Assembly (NCBI GenBank): GCA_963855995.1 | Contig: OY979717.1 | Span: 34,234,997 to 34,298,996, forward strand | Source of the DNA: Muricea muricata | Lineage: Eukaryota > Cnidaria > Anthozoa > Malacalcyonacea > Plexauridae | Reading direction: 5' to 3' | DNA: 64,000 nucleotides | Part shown: positions 1 through 11,807 of the stretch, in pieces | How the letters are laid out: every line of letters starts with the position of its first letter | Numbering within the stretch: the stretch's first letter is position 1 | Program-made: the position numbers and the translations under genes | The notes under the pieces: generated by a model | The model's database searches: none | What the model was told of the DNA's origin: nothing | Seen by the model: only the letters and a program-made list of their open reading frames with translations

Positions 1-269
1 TCACGGATCACTTTCGCTTCTGCTTCTGCTTCGGCCTCTGGTGATGTTCGCACTACTGGATTGTTCGGCTACTTCTGAGGATGCTGGAGCCACTCTGGTC
101 CTGTCCACCATAATTCTGGAGACGAGATCAACCCTCCTCGGCTCGCGATGTTGGCTGGATTAACTGACCTGGGTACATAACGCCACTGAATTTCGGGATG
201 CGCGTGTATCTTCGCCTCACGGTTGGCCACGAACTGTTTGTACGTTCCTTGGCCACATATCCAATGCAA
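1..269 (-). pseudogene. BEL/Pao pol, RNase H to integrase junction (partial)
   Basis: The minus-strand frame from 269 carries the motif WRYVPRSVNPANIASRG followed by WWTGPEWL. This pair is characteristic of the stretch between RNase H and integrase in BEL/Pao polyproteins. It is out of frame with the RNase H piece that overlaps it at 217-269, so a frameshift lies there. The rest of the integrase lies beyond the left edge of the window. Confidence 0.8.
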
Positions 270-843
270 TACTATCTACCCAATTGCAAGCGTAGATAGA
301 GAGGGACTGATCCTTTGGTAGCGCGTTGGATACATTCACCGCGAGGTTGGCTGCCATATGTGCGGCAAAAAATTCGAGTCTCGGGAGAGCCAAACTTCGT
401 TTCGCCAGCCTGCTCTTGGCCGTCACAAGCTGCTGTGTTGACCCGGATGAATGTTTGACGACGGTATAGACTGCAGCTCCAACGCCTTTAATAGACGCAT
501 CTCCCAAGGTATGTAACTCGATTGCTATTACTTCTTCTTGGTGACTCGCGATCGATCTTGGTAGGACTACCTCTGGAGATAAAGAGCGTGCCCACATCTC
601 CCATCGTTGTAAGAGCTTCCCATTAAGATTCGCATCCCAAGGTATCTTCGAATCACATGCGTCTCGGTATATCTGCTTGCCAACGAGGGTTAATGGCGTG
701 GCTAACCTCAACGGATCGTACACTCGCGCGAGCTTGCTTAATACGCCACGCTTTGTTTTCGGTTCTCTCTCGTTAGGAAATGTCACATCTAGGGTGTCGC
801 TGCACTTCATTCCTAGCAGTTTGCTTTCACTCGGCTTGACCAT
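217..843 (-). pseudogene. BEL/Pao pol, RNase H domain
   Basis: About 208 residues are open on the minus strand. The N-terminal part holds a DPLRLATPLTLVGK motif that follows the reverse transcriptase in BEL/Pao pol, then a W-rich connection segment, then the RNase H core, where GDASIKGVGAAVY contains the first catalytic Asp and LPRLEFFAAHMAANLA the conserved Glu helix. The C-terminus reads YACNWVDSIALDMW, where a TD-S-x-V motif would normally sit. Frames upstream and downstream differ, so it is a fragment of a broken polyprotein. Confidence 0.8.
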
Positions 844-960
844 TAACGTTTGCTTTGTGTACGAGTGCTCCTGCAGGGCTTTTGAAGATGCAGCTTCTTC
901 TAACTGTGGAATGTTTGAATTCCACCTGTGTAATTCGAAAGTGGCGTCGTGCAGTATTTC

Positions 961-1554
961 TTATGCTCTTTCTTTCCTCGTCTGAACTTGTTGAAAAGTT
1001 CGTCCGCCGGTTAGCAAGTCATCCACATTCATGCTACGACGTAACCGTGCCGCTTTATCAGGGTATTTCTCTGCCCAAGCATCAAAAGGACTCTCAAGAA
1101 CCGCTTTAAGCAAATACGGCGACAGAGCGAGGCGGAATAGCACTCTTGCGAACCGAAAAGTTTCTATTTTGTCTGCTTCATTCTTCCGCTAATGAAAACG
1201 CAGAGCATCCCTTTCACTTTTTCTCACTCGTATCTGTAAAAACACCTGCCGTATATCCGCTGAGAGCATCACAGGGAACATTCGTTGCTGGATCAGTACG
1301 TCCCAAAGCTTGTTTTGTAAAGACGGTCCGCTGTTGAGACATTCGTTTAAAGATGGACTGTCCGTAGTCGCTCTCGCTGACGCGTCATATACTATCCGCA
1401 CTTTCGTAGTCTCTGCTTTTTCCTTCACAACATACTTGTGCAGAAGGTAGAATTCCTTGTTGATAGGCGTGTCCGGTGCCTTTTCGACAATGCCTGCCTT
1501 CACTTGATCGCGGATTATATTGTCGTATACCTCAGTCAAGCCATCCCGTTGCAA
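961..1554 (-). pseudogene. BEL/Pao pol, reverse transcriptase pieces
   Basis: Two minus-strand pieces make up the palm. Residues from 1554 to 1189 carry the RT start: an LPH-like region, KVRIVYDASAR (where the family has RVVFDASA), SLNECLNSGPSLQNKL and the motif around MLSADIRQVFLQI, with the first catalytic Asp. A second frame, 1143 to 961, carries SPYLLKAVL and NVDDLLTGG. The catalytic box is usually YVDD in this family, so Tyr is replaced by Asn. The two pieces are out of frame with each other. Confidence 0.8.
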
Positions 1555-1626
1555 CTTCTTGGTCAGTCCGTCCTGGCGACGCAGGCTTCCGCTCTTGTTT
1601 GAGAAGAGTTCAGGATAGTTACTGCG

Positions 1627-2560
1627 CTACGGCAGGCCGGTTTCAAACCATCTCTCTGCTGATCGCTGTAGTTGCTCTTCAAATTCCGCATGTACGATAT
1701 TCTGATCATGTTCCTTCGAATCTTCGAGGCCTAAAACATCCAGGCGACACAGTTGCTTGTATTCAACCTGGCTAGTTTGCGTTAGTAACACTGTGCGGTT
1801 GTCAAACTCATTACAAGGAGACATAAGGAACCAGCCAAGTCAAGTAAGCTCTGCGATGAGCTCTCTAACCTTCCCGACAAGAGGCTTCGAATTCGTTTTT
1901 ATCTTGGCATAGTCTCCTACACCGAGTATTACGCGTATCGGCAGTTGATCTTTGGTATCCCTATCCACGATGCTGACTTGTTTGAGATAGGGATATGCTG
2001 TAGTTATCTTTTCATACTGAGGGTTGGGTATTGTTAACAGCTGGGTCTTGTTCACTTTGGTCAATTTCACATCCATCTTAAACTCACCGTCAATGGAAGA
2101 CAACTCGGCATCATACAATTCTAACTTAGTTGTGTGCGTACCCATTAACATTTCCACACGCCTGGTCGTACTTTTGCTCGGTTTCTTTCTCATCATATCT
2201 GCGACTATTGCCGAAACATATGAGCTGTTGGATCCACTGTCGACCAGCGCTCGCGTGGTTATATCATCCACTTTTACTAAAACCATCGGGAATACTCCTT
2301 CACTTGAACCATTAGCAGTCAATGCAACCTCGGTTTTGTCACATATCGATGTATGGTTTACCACACTTTTGACACGAGGTCTTGCTTGGACTCTTGGCTG
2401 CTTGGTGGGTTCCAGGTGAACAATTAAAACAGAGGCGTTTTGTAGCAAGAATGTGCTTGCGCTGGTTAATGGTGGTGACTTTCTGACAGCCATTGGCTTT
2501 ATGGTCAGCGGCTTCGGAATATATACAGTTCCGTCCAAGACGAGAATGAAATAGTTTCAT
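1627..2560 (-). pseudogene. BEL/Pao gag C-terminus and aspartic protease
   Basis: From 2560 to 2339 a Cys-rich stretch reads CFNC then H then CQKCGKPY, the remains of a pair of zinc knuckles at the end of gag. In another frame, from 2538 to 1840, ALVDSGSNSSYVS is the DSG active-site motif of a retropepsin, followed by a conserved beta-strand region ending near LGVGDYAKI. The piece 1824-1627 continues toward the reverse transcriptase. Knuckle and protease are in different frames, so at least one indel separates them. Confidence 0.75.
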
Positions 2561-2799
2561 CTCCCGCCTTTTCCTCTCTTGCTCTTCATCACAATCTCGT
2601 TGTGGTGAATCTGGATTTCTACCCAGAGACGCAAGGCTTCAGCCAGTTTATCTAGATCCCAGGATTCCCATTGGGCGTCACCTCTCTCCAAATGGCCGGT
2701 GACTTGTCTAGTGTAATGAAGTCAACCCATTCACCTCATTTAACTTATTCAATGTTTGAAAGGACTGTACACAGTACGTTAACTTCTCGTTGAATTCAC

Positions 2800-3163
2800 C
2801 TATCTTTTTGGGTTATTCGATGTAATAACTGGTAAATCTAGAATTTTCTTACTATACGCTTTCACCACCTCGCTTTCTTTACCGTATTTTTCTTTTAAGA
2901 TAGCCTTTGCCCAATTGTAGCCTTCGGAAGTGAACGGAGGTGACTCGACATCTCGTCGTACCTTGTCGCTAAGCAACTCTTTCAAGTATGAGAATTTCGC
3001 GCCACTTGCTAGGCCTGATCGTTCAATAGATTCGTTAAATTGACTCCAAAATCGATTCCAATCCGTGAGCGAACCGTCAAATTTAGATATTACTAGCTTT
3101 GAAAGTTTGACACTAACCTCCTTGGTATCTTGAATCGCTTGTTTCTCTGCCATTTTCGCTTCG
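2800..3163 (-). pseudogene. BEL/Pao gag, DUF1759 region, N-terminally truncated
   Basis: The minus-strand frame reads EKQAIQDTKEV, then KLSKLVISKFDGSLTDWNRF, the start of the DUF1759 gag domain of BEL/Pao elements, and ends near 2800 with a stop. Comparison with the gag start at 28616 on the same strand suggests that this frame begins in mid-gag: roughly the first hundred residues are absent. The frame is cut at 3163 by the TCAA array that belongs to the neighbouring LINE tail. The apparent start codon inside the repeat should not be used. Confidence 0.75.
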
Positions 3164-3926
<763 letters not shown>

Positions 3927-5700
3927 CTCTTTATTTATACATGGTAAAATCTTCAGTATATACACAATATTAATTAATAAAACTATACTATAGTTAAATA
4001 TCTAATAATCTAAGTTACATCCATATTTACAACTTGAATACTGTTTTACAAGATTGCCGTGTGGGAGTCAACGAATCCTTTTCAAAATAGTCTTGGATAG
4101 CTTTTTTGAAGTTCTTCAGTGATTTTATAGTTCGAATAGATTCGGGCAAATTATTCCATAGCTGTGCCCCGCCATAACTAAAACTTTGTTTCAAATGACC
4201 CGTGCGTGGACGCGGTAAGTTAAGCTTACCACCAGCGTTTCTAAAATTATAATATGTGTTTCGATCGATAAAAAGATTACGTAAATATTCAGGAGCCCTA
4301 TTATTCAGTGTTTTCAACGTTAAGATTGCTTTCTGTTTTTTCAGCGAGTTAAAACATTGTTCCATCCCAGCTCCTCCAAGAGATTGCTTGCACTGGTATT
4401 GTAACTCGACTGCGTTATTATTCTTGCAGCTCGATTTTTTAATTTCTATATTTTATCAAGCAAAGTCACACCTAGGCCGTCCCAGACCGTGGAACAATAA
4501 TCAAGGTGGGGCTGGATTATTGCTTTATATATTTTATTGGCGACATCTATTGTTATAAAGGGTCTTATGCGCTTTAGGGCACCAATAGCCGAGGAGATCT
4601 TTTTCGATTTTTCCTCGACATGCTTGGACCAAGTAAGGTGTTTATCTATTGTCATGCCCAATGTTTCCGTTTCATTTACTTTTTTAATCGGTTGATCATT
4701 GATTGTTATGTTAATTTGTCTATCAACATTAACATTCAATCGTTGGCGTGACCCAATTATCATAAATTCGGTTTTCGCTATATTAAGGCTGAGCTTATTA
4801 ACCTTCAACCAAATATTAAGATTTTGGAGTTCCTGATTTAACATGTTTTCGAGTTCAAACAAAGTGGATGATGCGAAACTTACGTTAGTGTCATCTGCAA
4901 GCATTCTCGGGGAAGCCGTGCTGAGACAATTTGGTAGGTCGTTTATGTATATAAGAAAGAGCAACGGCCCAGGATTGCTACCTTGAGGAGCCCCACATGA
5001 AACTGATCGCGAATTCGACATGTGTCCATTGGCACAGCACACTTGTTTTCGATCATCAAGATACGACTGAAACCATTTAAGTGATTCTTGTTCTATACCA
5101 TAGAATTGAAGTTTTCGTAAGATTATGCTGTGATCAATGGTGTCGAAAGCTTTTTTGTGGTCAAGAAATACAACTCTATTTAATAGCCCGTTATCAATAT
5201 TAACTGACCAACTATTCGTTGCCTGAGTTAAGCAGTGAGCGTACCGTGAAATGATCTGAATCCAGACTGACAGGACGTCAGAAGATTATTATCGTTGAAA
5301 TAGGAAAATAATTGCTCATAAACATTTTTTTCCAGTATTTTTGCTACAGTCAGAATTACTAAAATTGGTCTATAATTATTCAGATCATTCTTTTTAACTA
5401 TTTTAAAAATTGGCGTTACTCTGGTGATTTTCCATTCGGTTGGCAATATTCCCGAATTTACAGACGTAGTAAATATCTCTGTAAGTGAAGGGGCTATTAT
5501 ATGAGCCGCAAATTTCAGTAGTTTGTTTGAAGCCCCGTCAAGGCCAGTGGCCTTTCAGACATTTATATTTTCCAATAACTTGTACACTGTACTAACTGTT
5601 GATGCTTTTAAGGAAAATCTATGTTGTGTACGTTGCATGTAGGCTTCAGGTTCCATATTTTCATTTGGTATTTCCATTTGGGAACATCCATTGTGTACAA
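3927..5700 (-). mobile_element. CR1/L2-like LINE, 5' truncated, inserted in BEL gag
   Basis: The minus strand from about 5700 to 3927 encodes the reverse transcriptase half of a non-LTR retrotransposon ORF2. Its 3' untranslated end, CTGAAGATTTTACC then ATAAATAAA, nearly matches the 3' end of the plus-strand LINE at 26150-26183, so both belong to one family. Immediately after the end comes the (TTGA)n array. The 5' end is lost at about 5700, next to an unrelated transposon. The LINE junction lies inside BEL gag, so this LINE inserted after the BEL element. Confidence 0.85.
4027..5690 (-). pseudogene. LINE ORF2 reverse transcriptase, broken
   Basis: In order on the minus strand: ATGLDGASNKLLK, an NNYRPI motif (fingers), SGFRSFHGTLTA, a motif A around KKAFDTIDHSI, the box CGAPQGSNPGPLLFLIY (motif B), MLADDTNVSF (motif C, F/YADD type with Leu in front), the HLDYCSTVWD thumb region and the YGGAQLWNNLPESIR C-terminus. 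Stops and frame changes occur near 5546, 5228 and 4400, so no intact protein remains. The endonuclease domain is absent by truncation. Confidence 0.85.
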
Positions 5701-5704
5701 ATTA

Positions 5705-5970
5705 CAGCATTTGCCCTTCATTGAAAAAGAGTTATGAATAACGTGTATGGTATATTTAATAGCGCGTCTCTAATTGCAATAACACCAATGAAATGTCAAT
5801 TGTGCATAGTGAAGTTCAACACAACGCGTCTGTAATTTATACCATAGTTTGAAGTTCAATTGTGCGATTCAAAGAACAATAGCATGTAGTGAAGAATCGT
5901 TAGTGCGAGTCAAAGAACAATACGGAAAATTCACGTATCATTTGAATAACATTGTATTTGCAAGTGAACG
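5705..5970 (+). repeat. left inverted terminal repeat of the 5705-7553 transposon
   Basis: This arm begins CAGCATTTGCCCTTC and ends near GTATTTGCAAGTGAACG. It pairs with the reverse complement of 7289-7553. Within it, TTCAAAGAACAATAGC and GTCAAAGAACAATA are two near-direct subrepeats that may be transposase-binding sites; that role is inference. Confidence 0.9.
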
Positions 5971-6100
5971 CAACATTAGGGGTATTATCTTACTGTACAA
6001 TATTGATTACATGTACATTCGACCACAGTATTTGCACTCAAGTGTACGTACTGCAATGACACAGTGCCTGGAAAACCCAAACAAACAGTTCATGCTCAGT

Positions 6101-7167
6101 TCACCCTTGAATATGTTCTCTGGCCAGGCATCTTCGCATGTAGGACTGCATCAATCGGAACCAGGCAGCACACTTTTCGACAGTAATGCTACGCAAGTTC
6201 CTCTCAGTAGCTGAGACCAAAACACGCTTGCGATATTCCCCCAGGGGAATTTGAGCATTTCGTGCTGCATTGCTGTCATTCAACTGATTCTGAAACAGAG
6301 GACGTGTGATGTCAGCCTTGATATGGGCTTTCAAACAACTGATAGCTTGCTCAACTGGATTCAAAAATGGAGAGTATAATGGCAAAACTTTAACTTGGGT
6401 ATTTTCCGCAGGAGGAGTAGCTCGACGATGGGCTGGCGCACCGTCGAAAATAAGATAGTGTGTTTCATGCTCATCCAAATGCTCGTTTGTGTTCTCCAGA
6501 AACTCGTTGAAAAGTGCACCTGTCATGCCGCCCGACTGAATCTTGTGATATATCAACCCAAACACTGGAGATATTGCCAAACATATGGTAATGTTCCTTC
6601 CTTTCTGCCCACACACCTGACGGTAAGCTCTGTCTCGTCTTGTTGCGAACGCCCCTGGCTTCTTGATGTCCAAATGTTAAACCCACACTCGTCAATAAAA
6701 ACGGTATGGTTCAGGTTTGCTTCCTCGAGGAGCCAGTGAGCATACTCGTTTCGGCGCTGAATTACATCTGCTCGATTACGGTCGGCTGGAACTGTATGTG
6801 CCAACTTCAGGGTATACAACATTCCGTCTAAATGTTTCGCAACTGTGCAAACGTGAACATGCGGACGGTCCGGGAGTTCCTCTCTTAGTTTTCGATTGAT
6901 AGCTTCCAAAGTCAACATTGGATTCTCTTCGAGAATTGCTTCTAGACACTGCCGCATCTCTGCATTGACTTTCACGTTATTACGCTCGCCACGTGGCCTT
7001 TCATCTACTCTGTTCTCTCGCATAAAGCGTGCTACGATGCCTCTGGCTGTCGAGCGGTTTACACCTAATGGGTCGGCAACAACAAGATAGTCCTGCTCGG
7101 GCTCTTCGAAAGCCCGTACAATGCGTTCTCTGTCTTCTTTTGCAATTCTACGTCGTCTCTCTGCCAT
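6101..7167 (-). pseudogene. DDE transposase of IS630/Tc1/mariner type, one frameshift
   Basis: The protein starts at 7167 with MAERRRRIAKEDRERI, followed by a helix-turn-helix (DPLGVNRSTARGIVARF) and a second helical region with NPMLTLEAINRKL. The catalytic core shows FIDECGFNIW (first Asp), LIFDGAPAHR (second Asp) and LPLYSPFLNPVEQAI (Glu). I count about 30 residues between the second Asp and the Glu, shorter than the DD34 spacing of Tc1. A frame change between 6635 and 6665 splits the reading frame after the first Asp motif, so the copy is inactive as read. Length, about 350 residues if the two frames are counted together, is normal for the superfamily. Confidence 0.85.
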
Positions 7168-7288
7168 GTCGTTTGCTTTGGCTAAATCGTTTAGTACACG
7201 TCTCTTTATATCTTATTATGCATTCCCAGGTGGATCAAACCGTCACAATTCTGCACACATATACAGTACTGTACAATGAAATACACGC

Positions 7289-7553
7289 TCGTTAACTTGA
7301 ACTTACAATGTTATTCAAATGATATGTGAATTTTCCTTATTGTTCTTTGACTCGCACTAACGATTCTTCACTACATGCTATTGTTCTTTGAATCGCACAA
7401 TTGAACTTCAAACTATGGCATAAATTACAGACGTGTTGTATTGAACATGCACAATTGACCTTTCATTGGTGTTATTGCAATTAGGGACGCGCTATTAAAT
7501 ATACCATACACGTTATTCGTCACTCTTTTTCCTTTAAGGAAGGGCAAATGCTG
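7289..7553 (-). repeat. right inverted terminal repeat of the 5705-7553 transposon
   Basis: This arm ends GGGCAAATGCTG at 7553, followed by TA. It is the inverted match of 5705-5970 with a few substitutions and a small indel near TTCCTTTAAGG. The presence of two long matching ends supports the limits given for the element. Confidence 0.9.
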
Positions 7554-7618
7554 TAGAACTTGTATGATTTCTATTAGCGAAAAAGCAGAAATTCGAACAT
7601 TTTAGTCGATATTTTATC

Positions 7619-8425
7619 ATGAGTGAAAGCGAAGCTTCCAAATCGGCATCTGGCGAAGAATCAGAAGATAAATCTCATTTTGAACACAATTTTAATTCCG
7701 TCGAACCTTATGAGAATGACCCAGAAGCTTCTGATGATGGCAGTTCAAGCAATGATTCTTACGAAGATGAAGACAGAATTGCACGTGAGGAACTCGAGAA
7801 AGGTTACGAGGGAATTGTGAATGTCAACTCATGGTATGAAGCTTTTTTAATTGACATGAACTCTGAAGAAACCAGTTTCGCTTCAACAAATCTTTGTGTT
7901 TTTTATTACAGGTCTAAATGTGGCAATTGTCGCACCGAAAATTTGGTTGGGGCACGTGAATTTCGATGTTGTAAAGAACTTTCACCTGTGTTGGCGAAGC
8001 TCGCTTTTGAAGGGCTTGAAGTGAAGTGTATTCGGGAGCATAATGAGTATGATCCACTGACTCACAAAGCAGTTTTGTTAAACGTTGGGCCTTTATTGCG
8101 AGGTAAAGACGGCAAAAAGTATAAACGTCAAGGGAAATCCCGCAACAGTGAAAACGAGTAAGTGATTCTATTTATACAATACAGCATATTCTTATCTTGA
8201 ACGCGTTTTTTTCTTTTCAAAAATTCAGGGGACTACAACTTGAAACATTTTTATTTTAGATTTTGTCGTGCTGTGGCGTATAGATGGCTAATTAGGAACA
8301 AACGAGACTTTTGTCTGATTGGTCAATTTTTCCTAAGGCTTTCACTGATCAATCTCACTTCCGGTTCGGGAAGGCTCGAAAATGCAGACGAAGATTTTAA
8401 AAGACAACAAGGTCAACTAGCCTAA
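7619..8425 (+). CDS. P2X7-type intracellular-domain (zinc-binding) protein, three-exon model
   Basis: A start at 7619 opens a Ser/Glu/Asp-rich N-terminus. I place a 78-base intron at 7834-7911 (GTATGA to TTACAG): removing it gives NSWSKCGNC, matching the W-x-x-C-x-x-C signature of the P2X7 C-terminal domain. The domain continues with EFRCCKE, LAFEGLEVKCIREH and LTHKAVLLNV. The second intron, 8158-8259 (GTAAGT to TTTTAG), leads to an exon reading EFCRAVAYRWLIRN, also typical of the family. The protein has no membrane segment, so it is not a channel; stand-alone copies of this domain are known from cnidarians, often in large families. The last part, from about 8296, lies in a repeat block found twice more in the window, so the true C-terminus may have been replaced. 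Confidence 0.7.
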
Positions 8426-8782
8426 CTAAATGAGCAATCACAGTTCGAACTTATCTTTGTTGCTTCTGAATTTAACGCTGGTAAATGTACGGGTATTTAT
8501 CTTCGACATACTCACTTTTGAGACTTTGGATACAGATTTTAAACGTTTTAATCCCGATCAGTGTGTCAGTCTTAAAAAACACTTCCACACGAATACAACT
8601 ACATTAATACATGATTTGACGTTTGATGTTTCTACCTTCAAAGGGATAATATTAAAACAGCGCTAATTCAAGGTATAGCATTCAAAGACTATACGAGTTG
8701 TCAAGTGGTGAAAGAATTAAGTTACGAAAGCGAATCTAATAAGAAAAGAAGACCTGCTTATCGTGTTCGGTTTCCTTGACAT
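8296..8782 (+). repeat. repeat block RB1, copy 1
   Basis: From about 8296 (GAGACTTTTGTCTGATTGG) to at least 8777 (AGACCTGCTTATCGTG) the sequence matches 63229-64000 closely, apart from a 302-base insertion in the other copy. It begins inside the last exon of the P2X7-type gene. Parts can be read as protein-like, for example ALIQGIAFKDYTS, but frames are interrupted, so I treat it as a degraded mobile or duplicated coding segment of unknown family. Confidence 0.8.
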
Positions 8783-9955
8783 GAACTGGTAAAGAACATG
8801 TATACCACGACATATACCTTCTATTGTGCTCAATTGACAATTTTATATGCATCTGATTAACTCAAAATTTTACTTGCTTAAACTAATAAGGTAAGTCACT
8901 TTGATTATCAATTTTCGTGTAATAACAGTATTTTGTCTGAAAGTTATCGGCTTTTGTTTTCAACATTTATCGTGATAGTAATTCTAGCTTTTTCGTAATG
9001 GAGTCTATTTTGCCAGTTTTTACCCACCACGAATGCAGTGCAAGGTCAACAAAAAAATAAAACTCATTTTAAACAGTAGTTTCACATAAACAACTCAGCC
9101 TGGTAGCCTTTTCCCGTCACACGCTTTCGTTTGTTTACAAGCGGCGAAAAACTCATAAGTTTCAACCTACACATTTCCTCTCCAATTTTTGTTCAGGAGA
9201 AAATTTTAAGAAAACAGTAAAAAGCATATGAACGTATGCTTTACCATTTTCAAGAGCTTGGGATAATAAAAGTTTAGGTAAAAACAAACTTATCTGCAAA
9301 TATTCTGTACCTAAAACATACAAACATTTGTAATTACTAAGCAGTCAAACACTACTTGTAATCTTGTCCTTTCATTAAACCTGAACGACAACCCGCACGA
9401 TTGAAACTATTAAAACTACATGTGGAACAGGCTGCATTGAAAAAATAACTCTAATTACTGAAAAAGGAGTGTATTATTTCAGTGTGTTTAAAGGGAATTC
9501 CCGTCACACGAGCTCGTTACATTAGTCCAGGCATTTTTGTGCGGAGCAACTGAAAAACGAAACAGCCTTCTCGTTTAAATTTAATGTTCAAAACAAAAAG
9601 TAATAACTTTCCAAAGAAATATTGTCATAATGTGAAAACTCACTTCCGAGATAATATATCTTTGAAGTCTAAGCATACAAAGTTTTGAGATGATCAGTTG
9701 TGTATCAAGCCTGGAAATTACCATGGTTGAAGGCTATGTATCTTCTTTGCTTGTTTTTGGCTAGAATATTACACATATAAACAAGGCTTTGTTTTTCCTA
9801 TAATACTAGTTTCCATAACTTTACTTTATAGTCATTCAACTGACCATATATCATTGATATTACTTGCCGAGTTAGCCGTTCTAACCTCCTTTGATTGAAC
9901 ATAAAAATAATAAAACGTGAAGCCTGTTATGAACAATGTATCATTACGTGCATGT
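8783..9955. other. no recognisable feature
   Basis: AT-rich sequence without a long open frame or clear repeat. The only notes are CCCGTCACACG occurring twice, near 9112 and 9500. I see no gene here. Confidence 0.5.
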
Positions 9956-9961
9956 ATATTT

Positions 9962-10236
9962 TCACTGCTCCAGAACGAACGGCATTAAAACTTTGAAATA
10001 CTGCATCAAAATTCCCAAGTTTAACGGCTGCCTAAGATAAACACTTGCTGCACAATTAACGTTGATTTCAGAAAGATCAGAAGCAAATACTATTTGTAAA
10101 CGCTGTTTCAATTGTCGACTAATCGTTTTAAGAACTTTGCCCGCTCCTTCCCGGCTTCCCGAACCGGAAGTAAATTTCATCAAAGAAAACTCTTGAAAGA
10201 GTCGACCAATCAGACAAAAGTCTCCTTTGTTCTAAT
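9962..10236 (-). repeat. repeat block RB1, diverged copy 2
   Basis: On the minus strand this stretch contains ACTTTTGTCTGATTGGTC and ACTTCCGGTTCGGGAAG in the same order and spacing as 8303-8375 and 63238-63302. A 73-residue frame (10183-9962) keeps LTSGSG-like and VYLRQPL stretches that resemble readings of the other two copies in other frames. The conservation of protein-like features in an older copy suggests that the block was once coding. Confidence 0.55.
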
Positions 10237-10339
10237 TAGGTGGTTGTGTGGCCATATAGGCTGGGAAAATGCTCCTCACTGTCAACCTGTATTTATGACA
10301 GCATTAGGACTACATTTTCCACAGGTGACCTAAGAGGAT

Positions 10340-11805
10340 TTAAACGCTCAGAAGAACAATAAAAATATTCACCATATTAGAAATGTGATGACAGTAATCA
10401 CTTTTAATAATTTTTGGTTGGGGGCTAAATAGAAAAATAGTGTATGCATAACTTGGATTAGGTATTAAACTATTTAAGGTATTCATTGTTTGTGCCTGAG
10501 GGAAACAGTATGTTTTGTGGACCCTTGACTGCCAATGTTTCCCTAGGCTAAACCTAAGCATACTGTTTCCAGAGGGACGCAGTCAATAAGCATTTTATTA
10601 TTTAAGTGTCAAAGGAGAAGAAAATTACCACAAATTACCATAAAATGTACATCCAATTACACTTTTTAATAGTTGACCTGCATCTAAGGACGTAAAACCT
10701 CATTAATATCATTAACGGGACGAAAGACACGGAAAATCGCCATTTCTTATTGTCTCTTGCTATATCACCTATATGCAAAATATGGCTAAACTAAACATAG
10801 CAATATTTGATTGGCTATGGCATGAGCTGTCTTATATGCTAACTATGTTGTTCTGAGTTAATCGTTTTGTAATTTGCATGGTCAATACATGGAAATGATT
10901 ATTGTATGAAGAAAGTCATTTTGACGGATAATGCTTGCAACTCGCAGTAATCTAATGACCGATGGGATTTGTGATTAGTCTTCACTATTATAACAGCTAC
11001 ATTTTGTAGACAATTTGTAGGTGAAAAACATACTCTAGCTGCGTGTCTGTCATACATGTGGGCCGGGCCTATTGTACATTTGGTGAAGCATATTTCGCTC
11101 AGCTTTACGAATTAATCTTCGAGGTTGTCTTGGTCTAGCTCTTGGAGGCATCTCTCAAATGATTTGTCTTGCACGCATGGAGTTTCAAAAACTGCAGACT
11201 TTTGATTTGCGTATTAACATTTCAGTCATTGTGCACTTATTATATTCGGGGGATTTCAAAATACATCATATCATCCAAGCTATAGAAATTTCGCGTATTG
11301 TATAACTGACTCATTGTGTTTGATATGCACCTTTCGGACAATTAGTCCTATGAACATTCCTAAACATACAAATTGTTCAATGTGATTGACATTGCGTGTC
11401 ATTATACAGTATTGTGAGTTGTGGTGTTGTTAACTGCCCGCTCTACACTTTTGCAAATGTTTGACGATAATTCTTGAACAATATAATGTAAGGTCTAGTT
11501 TGAAACATGCATTACAGCATTAGGTAGCTAATACTTTAAAAATCATGATCATTTTATTTTGTTCATTTTATCATGATCATACTATTTACGCAACGAGATC
11601 TACATAATTTAGCTAGGTCGCTCGTTTAGCCCTTCTATGCACCTTATTATCACATAGCCTTCATGCAACCAATCAAGTTTGAGTTTTTAACGTATGCACA
11701 TTTGCATAACTGAATATAAGCACGTATACGTCCTTAGATTCAGGTCAACTAATAGAAAACAAAACCTTAGCTCCGTCGACTTGTTATTTGTGGTGCATAA
11801 AGTAC
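10340..11805. other. no gene recognised; one imperfect hairpin
   Basis: The stretch is AT-rich and has no supported gene. At 10493-10585 an imperfect inverted repeat runs from GAGGGAAACAGTATG to CATACTGTTTCCAGAGGG, with loop sequence between. A similar but better-paired hairpin occurs at 49648-49748, so this may be a dispersed foldback family. Confidence 0.5.
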
Positions 11806-11807
11806 TA

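Larger units (their letters stand above)
1..3163 (-). mobile_element. BEL/Pao LTR retrotransposon, degenerate, 5' truncated
   Basis: Reading the minus strand from 3163 downward gives, in BEL/Pao order, a DUF1759-type gag, a zinc-knuckle region, an aspartic protease, a reverse transcriptase, an RNase H and the start of the integrase region, which runs off the window at base 1. The coding sequence is broken into at least six frames, so this copy is dead. Its 5' part (gag start, primer site, LTR) is missing: gag is cut at 3163, where a TCAA microsatellite and a LINE begin. No LTR is visible inside the window. The family call rests on domain order and on motifs described in the separate entries. 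Confidence 0.85.
5705..7553 (-). mobile_element. IS630/Tc1/mariner-superfamily transposon, complete ends
   Basis: The element is bounded by TA at 5703-5704 and 7554-7555, the target duplication of this superfamily. Both ends start CAGCATTTGCCCTT and continue as inverted repeats of about 265 bases. The single gene reads leftward inside. The element is 1,849 bases long. The inverted ends differ at a modest number of positions and small indels, so it is not a very recent insertion. It lies between the LINE 5' truncation point and the P2X7-type gene, whose start codon is only about 65 bases beyond the right end. Confidence 0.9.

Noticed and set aside
7834-7911. Treating the P2X7-type ORF as uninterrupted from 7619 to 8161
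   Set aside because: The stretch has GT-AG limits and a pyrimidine-rich acceptor, and interrupts the W-x-x-C-x-x-C motif; an intron explains it better.
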